Source: Effrenium voratum
Lineage: Eukaryota; Sar; Dinophyceae; Suessiales; Symbiodiniaceae
Assembly (NCBI GenBank): GCA_963377175.1
Contig: CAUJNA010003733.1
Location: forward strand, 352,001-416,000
Direction of reading: 5' to 3'
DNA length: 64,000 bases
Numbering within the stretch: the stretch's first letter is position 1; each line of letters opens with the position of its first letter. Positions 59,942 through 64,000 of this stretch are shown here, in pieces. The notes under the pieces are model-generated. The model did no database searches and was not told the DNA's origin. It worked only from the letters and a program-made list of their open reading frames with translations. A program made the position numbers and the translations under genes.

Positions 59942-60041
59942 GGGCTGTGGGTCAAAAACATGTACCAAAAAAGCACCTTGCTAAATGGAACCAAAGACTA
60001 GGACCTGCGCAACCCTAGCTCTGTAATTTTGAGCCACACCC
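59942..60041 (+). mobile_element. Family A element, flanks do not match
   Basis: Ends GGGCTGTGGGTCAAAA and TTTTGAGCCACACCC. The interior matches the copy at 13755. It starts 15 bases after a candidate stop codon. Confidence 0.8.
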
Positions 60042-60317
60042 ATATGGAACCCAACATGGGGTCCCCTCCAAAAAAAGAGATTCCTTGAAGATGAGCACGG
60101 GAGTACCGCTATTGTGGGATACTGTTGCACAGCGGTTGCATGGCTGCCACACTCCCAGCATTCTATGTGCAGGCTCCAAAACCAGTCTGCTTGCAAGAGT
60201 GCTCATAAGAGGCCCCTTGTGTGCTGGCATAAGCTTGTGTACGCACATCGGCCTAAGATTTTCTTGCGACCTAGATTTGTGTTGGCTTCAAAAAAGGGGG
60301 GAGCTCCAAAGCTGGCA

Positions 60318-60376
60318 GGTGTCCTTTTCTTTCCCTTTTGAACCGCCCAAAGGGGCTTCTCGAAGAAAGAGACACC
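60318..60376 (+). repeat. ~62-bp repeat copy
   Basis: GGTGTCCTTTTCTTTCCC and GAAAGAGACACC pair as short inverted ends. Confidence 0.55.
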
Positions 60377-60389
60377 AAGTTTGATCAAG

Positions 60390-60444
60390 ACCTTCCTTTC
60401 TTGCTTTCTTTCTTTATTTTATTTATTTCTTTCTTTCTGTTGTT

Positions 60445-60512
<68 letters not shown>

Positions 60513-60680
60513 TTCTTCCTTCTTTCCTTCCTTCCTTCCTTCCTTCCCTCCTTCCTTCCTTGTTTATTTTTTTCTTTGTTTTCTTTTTCCTTTGATTCTT
60601 TCTTTCTGTCTTTCTTTCTTCCTTTATTTTTGTCTTTCTTTCTGTTGTTTGTTCTTTCTCTCTTTCTCTCTTTTTCTTTG
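60390..60680. repeat. (TTTC)n / (TTCC)n microsatellite
   Basis: Long CTTT array with CCTT and CTTT variants to about 60680. Lys/Glu/Arg-rich or Phe/Leu/Ser-rich frames across it are artefacts. Confidence 0.95.
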
Positions 60681-60697
60681 TCAAGCATCAACATCAG

Positions 60698-60765
60698 CAA
60701 AGACAGCGTCAGATATGAGGCCGCCCCGCCCTATCTTGCCGCCTCTCGGCTCAATCACAGGCCTT
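60698..60765 (+). CDS. Candidate exon, unidentified gene
   Basis: After ATCAACATCAG it reads KDSVRYEAAPPYLAASRLNH R with good codon bias. Confidence 0.5.
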
Positions 60766-60827
60766 TAGGCAAGTGTGGCCCTCCCGGTGGTGGGGTTCCT
60801 TTCTTTTTTTCCAACCATCCAAAAGGC

Positions 60828-60920
60828 GAGCCACAATCGAAACTCGGGAAGAGGGTTAGCCAGGGATAAATCCCGGCCATAAACATTATGTTCATTGGCC
60901 TGGTTCTTGGATTATGACTC
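60828..60920 (+). mobile_element. Family F repeat copy 3
   Basis: GAGCCACAATCGAAACTCGG and GGGTTAGCCAGGGATAAATC. Confidence 0.65.
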
Positions 60921-60953
60921 AGGTGATTCCCCACCTGACTGCCGGCCATTCAG

Positions 60954-61204
60954 CTGCCCAGAGAAGCCCAAGCGACAGCCAAGCGATGTCAACTTGCAGG
61001 TCGCTTAGGCCTTCCTAGCACGCCCCAAAGAGCGCTCGCTTTTTTTTGGCAGCCTCATAGCGCTGGAGGCTGGGTCGTGTGCTGGTTTTTGCGGGGAGTT
61101 CGGTGATGTGCTTGGCTTGCGCACTTCGTGTTTCATCCGGAGCAGACGAATCCGAGGAATCCGCCCAGTAAACGGGGAGCCCGGGGAGCCACCAGATCTC
61201 TTCA
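60954..61204 (+). CDS. Two candidate exons, unidentified gene
   Basis: 60954-60999 follows CCATTCAG and ends GCAG before GTCGCT; 61053-61204 follows TTTGGCAG and reads LIALEAGSCAGFCGEFGDVL, GLRTSCFIRSRRIRGIRPVN and GEPGEPPDLF. The phase of the join is not certain. Confidence 0.45.
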
Positions 61205-61275
61205 GACGAATCCGTTTTGGCCTTGTTTGGAGGTGCCGCAGTAGGCAACAATGCGTCATTTATCGTCATTCGTTT

Positions 61276-61345
61276 GTATATATACATATATATATTTATT
61301 TATTTATGTATTTATTTATTTATTTATTTATTTATTTATATTTAC
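61276..61345. repeat. (TA)n then (TTTA)n microsatellite
   Basis: TA tract followed by about a dozen TTTA units. Confidence 0.95.
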
Positions 61346-61429
61346 TCACAGATTCTATCGTGCTCAATTGTAATTGGGCGGTCAACCGAGCTTGGTTAAA
61401 CTATCTTCTGCACAATCAGATCTCCAAAG

Positions 61430-61800
61430 ATTAGCGAATTGCGGATTGTGCGATGCGGTTTGCGGATTGGACTGTGCGATTTATGGGTTGTGGATTTTTG
61501 TGTTGCTTGCGTCTTTAATGCTCCAGCATAATAAGGTTTACAATTGCACTTTTAATCCGCGATTGCGGATTAAGAAGATGGCCGGCCAGAACAAGATTAA
61601 GTGGACTACTCATTGTGATTAGGCGTAGAGAAGGGTAAATTCGGCGGTTCTGATTTTTTGGATTATTGTAGTTTGCCATTTAGGGGGTGTATCAATTTTC
61701 GGGGAAGGGGTATTTATTTTAGGATTTGTTTTCGTTGTTTTTTGGAATTGTTTTTTCGCTTTTGGTTTCTTGGATTCTTGGCTTTTTGGCTTCCCCGCCC
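61430..61800. other. AT-rich non-coding stretch with GCGGATTG repeats
   Basis: GCGGATTG or TGCGGATT occurs at least four times between 61440 and 61570, with TGTGCGAT spacers. No gene seen. Confidence 0.55.
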
Positions 61801-61819
61801 GCTGCCTTTTAAGTTCTGT

Positions 61820-62215
61820 CGCACCCTTTCTTGAATCAGTGCACCCCCATCACTTCTTCCGACATCATGTGGAGGGCTGCCGCCACCCCCAACCCCCCCG
61901 CTACGTTTTAGATTTTCCACCGAGATTTAATTGCACCCCCAGTTGAATCATCAATTCTTCGAACATCATGGGGGGGGGCTGCCGCCCCCCCCCCAACCCC
62001 CCCGCTACTTTTTAGACTTTTTGCAGAGATTTAATTGCACCCCTATTCGAATCATCACTTTTGCGAACATAATGGGGGGGGGTCCTCCCCCCCCAACCCC
62101 CCCGCTACTTTTTAGTTGTTTTTTGTGTTTTTTTTTTTCAGGGATTGAAATGCCCTCCTATTTACATCATCATCTTTTTGACCCCGTCAACCCTCCAGCT
62201 ACTTTTTTGATTGTG
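61820..62215 (+). repeat. ~105-bp tandem array with GC hairpins
   Basis: Three units plus a decayed fourth: each has TTGCACCCC, GAATCATCA, GAACATCATGGGGGG, a G-run/C-run hairpin, CCCCCCGCTAC(T)TTTTAG and GAGATTTAA. Boundaries about 61820, 61931, 62035 and 62141. The G-run to C-run stem is 8-9 bp in the middle units. Confidence 0.85.
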
Positions 62216-62219
62216 TTAC

Positions 62220-62290
62220 CCACGATTTGTTGGTGATGCTAGGGATGTTGGTCGGACATGCGGGGGATGTTGAACACGATGCTGGGGATG
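62220..62290 (+). repeat. GGGGATGTTG tandem-like motif
   Basis: GGGATGTTG occurs at least three times with short spacers. Confidence 0.6.
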
Positions 62291-62535
62291 TTGACGGGCT
62301 AGTGTAAAATGCGTCAATTTCACGAGAAAATACGACATTTTACTGGCCCGGACGATAAACGGACAACAAAAATCCAAAAAAAACCGTACCCATTTTTCTG
62401 GGCCCCCACTGTAAAGGACCTTTTGATCAACCCCAGATACATATAATAAATACAAAGGTATATTCCTATCATGTGAGGAACCGCCGGTCAGCAAGGCCAG
62501 CCCAGTTTAGCATCTTGCTCCTGTGTCCAGTTGGG

Positions 62536-62912
62536 TCCCTGAATCGATACCGCAGCCATACTTGCCCGACTTCAAACTGACCGTTTTGCCGTTTTACCCT
62601 TTTGGGTGCTCTTCCAAATTCCGTCACCAGCAAACAGTTGACCTTTTTGGGGCTTTCCAAGCCAAAGTTCAAGCTGAAGGCTTCCAGTTTGCACAAGCCA
62701 ACAAGCTGACGGAAGGGGAGCCATGCCTTCGGGCAGCCTCCCGGATTGGATCTTTCGCGTGCCAGGTGGATGTCATGGTGCTCGGCCCCGGATCTTTGCC
62801 CATTGGGCCCGTGTTGCCTTTGGGAAGACGAACAGATGGAATGGTGAACCTTCTACCCCCCACAGCCCCGAAGGTGTGGGAGCTGTTGACCATTTTGCCT
62901 GGGGGGGGTTAA
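62536..62912 (+). CDS. Candidate long exon, unidentified protein
   Basis: After CCTGTGTCCAG the frame stays open for about 125 codons: WVPESIPQPYLPDFKLTVLP, FGAFQAKVQAEGFQFAQANK, LTEGEPCLRAASRIGSFACQ, VDVMVLGPGSLPIGPVLPLG and so on, to a TAA at 62910. It is the longest unbroken coding-like segment after the first gene. Family not recognised; it may be several exons run together. Confidence 0.5.
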
Positions 62913-63177
62913 CTTGAAACCCATTGGGTGGCAGCAACATCCCTATGCCTAGCGCACGTTTCTGTCCAGTTCCCAAAGTACAGACTCGTGCTTCTCTCTT
63001 GACCAGCTGATGCACTTTGTTTTAGTGTGCTTGAATTTGACTACTCCAGTGCAAGCACGGTATTTTCCCCGGTCGATTTCCTCTTGGGTTTTGTTTGTGC
63101 CAAGCAACAGATGCGAAAAGGACCAGGTCGTTTTCTTGAATCCCGTCCGAGTTGAGTGAAGCCCAAGGGCTATTTGG

Positions 63178-63290
63178 TCTTTGGTGCATGTTGCTTGGAT
63201 GTTAGGATTTTAACTTTTTGCCAACTACTGGGGCTTCCATTAAACCACTAAAAGTTAAACTTTTAGGGGAGCAACAAATCAACCGAGTGG
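63178..63290 (+). mobile_element. Family G repeat copy 3, with family H-like palindrome
   Basis: TTTGGTGCATGTTGCTTGGA as in 28140; its distal part contains CACTAAAAGTTAAACTTTTA, the palindrome of family H, which suggests the two families are related. Confidence 0.75.
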
Positions 63291-63399
63291 TTTGTGAGCG
63301 GTTTGACTCGGACCACTCCAAAACGGCCCCGCGGGTCAACTCATGTTGTGGCTTTGGATGGGTGGCCCTTCTACCTGCAAAGGGACGTCCATAGCTGTC

Positions 63400-63600
63400 C
63401 TTTTCAGGGTTCGTTTGGTTAAGAATAGATGGGTTCCACTGGAATTTAGATGGGGTGTATGCCCCATTTGCCCAAAAACTGCCCATCGAGTTTTCCGTTT
63501 TTGGGCCACCTATGCAGAGGTCCAGTTCAAATCTTGGGAGCATGGTGTGACCAAAGCTGCTGGGGCCTTGCCTGGCGAAAGTCACGGCTGTGTGCTGGGC
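63400..63600 (+). CDS. Weak candidate coding segment
   Basis: One frame reads VRLVKNRWVPLEFRWGVCPI, CPKTAHRVFRFWATYAEVQF and KSWEHGVTKAAGALPGESHG. Composition is protein-like but codon bias is weak and the edges are unclear. Confidence 0.3.
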
Positions 63601-63666
63601 TGGGGTGTGTTTTCTCTGTTGGGGGTTTGCGGGGCTTTGTGTATTACTTGCGTCATTTTTTCCCTT

Positions 63667-63775
63667 TATCAAAGTCACCACTAACGTGATTGGTTGAAGG
63701 AAACAACCCCAGTTTCGGACTTTGATAACCCCAGAAACAGTCAAAATCATGACCCCTGTATTAGAGGTCATGATT
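63667..63775 (+). mobile_element. Family K element plus adjacent fold-back
   Basis: TATCAAAGTC/GACTTTGATA arms (63668-63727), then AATCATGACC/GGTCATGATT arms (63745-63754 and 63766-63775). Confidence 0.75.
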
Positions 63776-63779
63776 CTAG

Positions 63780-64000
63780 CTTGCACTCCTACAAGCAGTC
63801 ATGTCGTAGGCCAGCTTCGAGCTGCGCTGTCGTGCAAGAATTGGCGTACCTGTAGAAGCCACCGGAGACAGCCAACAGAGAAGGAAATATGTTGAACATC
63901 ACGTATACCAACTCATGTGAAGGACCTTCTTGTGAATCGGGTGATTTTTACGGGAACCCTGGAACAACACAATAATTACTTCTTACTCAGCCCCTGATAC
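63780..64000. other. Window end, nothing supported
   Basis: No convincing exon, repeat or regulatory signal was seen in the last 220 bases. Confidence 0.5.

Noticed and set aside
60385..60700. Lys/Glu/Arg-rich minus-strand frames
   Set aside because: Translation of a TTTC microsatellite.
1..64000. CRISPR arrays, bacterial operons, rRNA genes or insertion sequences
   Set aside because: None seen; repeat spacing, splice structure and leader relict all point to a eukaryotic nuclear genome.

Overview
The window looks like nuclear DNA of a dinoflagellate, most likely a Symbiodiniaceae-type alga. Four observations point there. (1) Reading-frame continuity across recognisable protein segments forces most introns to start with GC or GA rather than GT, and to end in AG followed by G. 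(2) There is a 12-base relict of the dinoflagellate spliced leader at 4043-4054, just upstream of a start codon. (3) Exons are tiny (33-200 bases), GC-rich and all on the + strand, in introns of 0.1-7 kb. (4) The introns are packed with ~60-120 bp terminal-inverted-repeat elements and microsatellites. Nothing bacterial (operons, Shine-Dalgarno sites, CRISPR, IS transposases) was found, and no rRNA or tRNA gene.

Layout. 1-3399 is an intronless open frame, cut by the window edge, with a CxxC...CxxC knuckle, a Gly/Lys-rich linker and an Arg/Ser/Asp tail; a hairpin-rich 3' flank follows. 4043-26600 holds some 25 candidate exons on the + strand belonging to one or more genes I cannot name, separated by repeats. 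27488-45439 is a nearly complete UDP-sugar pyrophosphorylase (USP) gene, read from 22 exons that follow the USP family from end to end (GGLGERLG nucleotide-binding loop, MTSxDTH, KPHGHGDVHSLL, VEYNQLDPLL, FSPYPGNIN, TRLECLMQD, LDGAL, IRG). About 47174-57578 holds parts of a second recognisable + strand gene, resembling algal glycosyltransferase-like proteins (HRAA..LPYD...ELYSANMPLFVP...KMRAFN). One of its introns carries a 4.9 kb nested giant inverted repeat (about 49240-54105). 59054-63690 has further candidate exons, a GC-hairpin tandem array and microsatellites.

Mobile and repetitive DNA. Ten or more families of short elements occur two to eleven times each. Several have clear terminal inverted repeats and target-site duplications that I could read at both ends: family A, 4 bp of the form ANNT; family B, 5 bp; family C, 4 bp starting TT; family D, TA. 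Almost every USP intron contains one recognisable copy, and in at least two places an element nearly equals an intron, which suggests introner-like behaviour.

Limits: exon ends were set by eye from frame continuity and family knowledge. Two USP exons (between 31370 and 33056, and between 33161 and 35172) and the USP start codon were not found. Unnamed exon candidates rest on open frame, GC-rich third positions and splice-like edges only; some such stretches inside USP introns proved not to be exons, so they carry real doubt.
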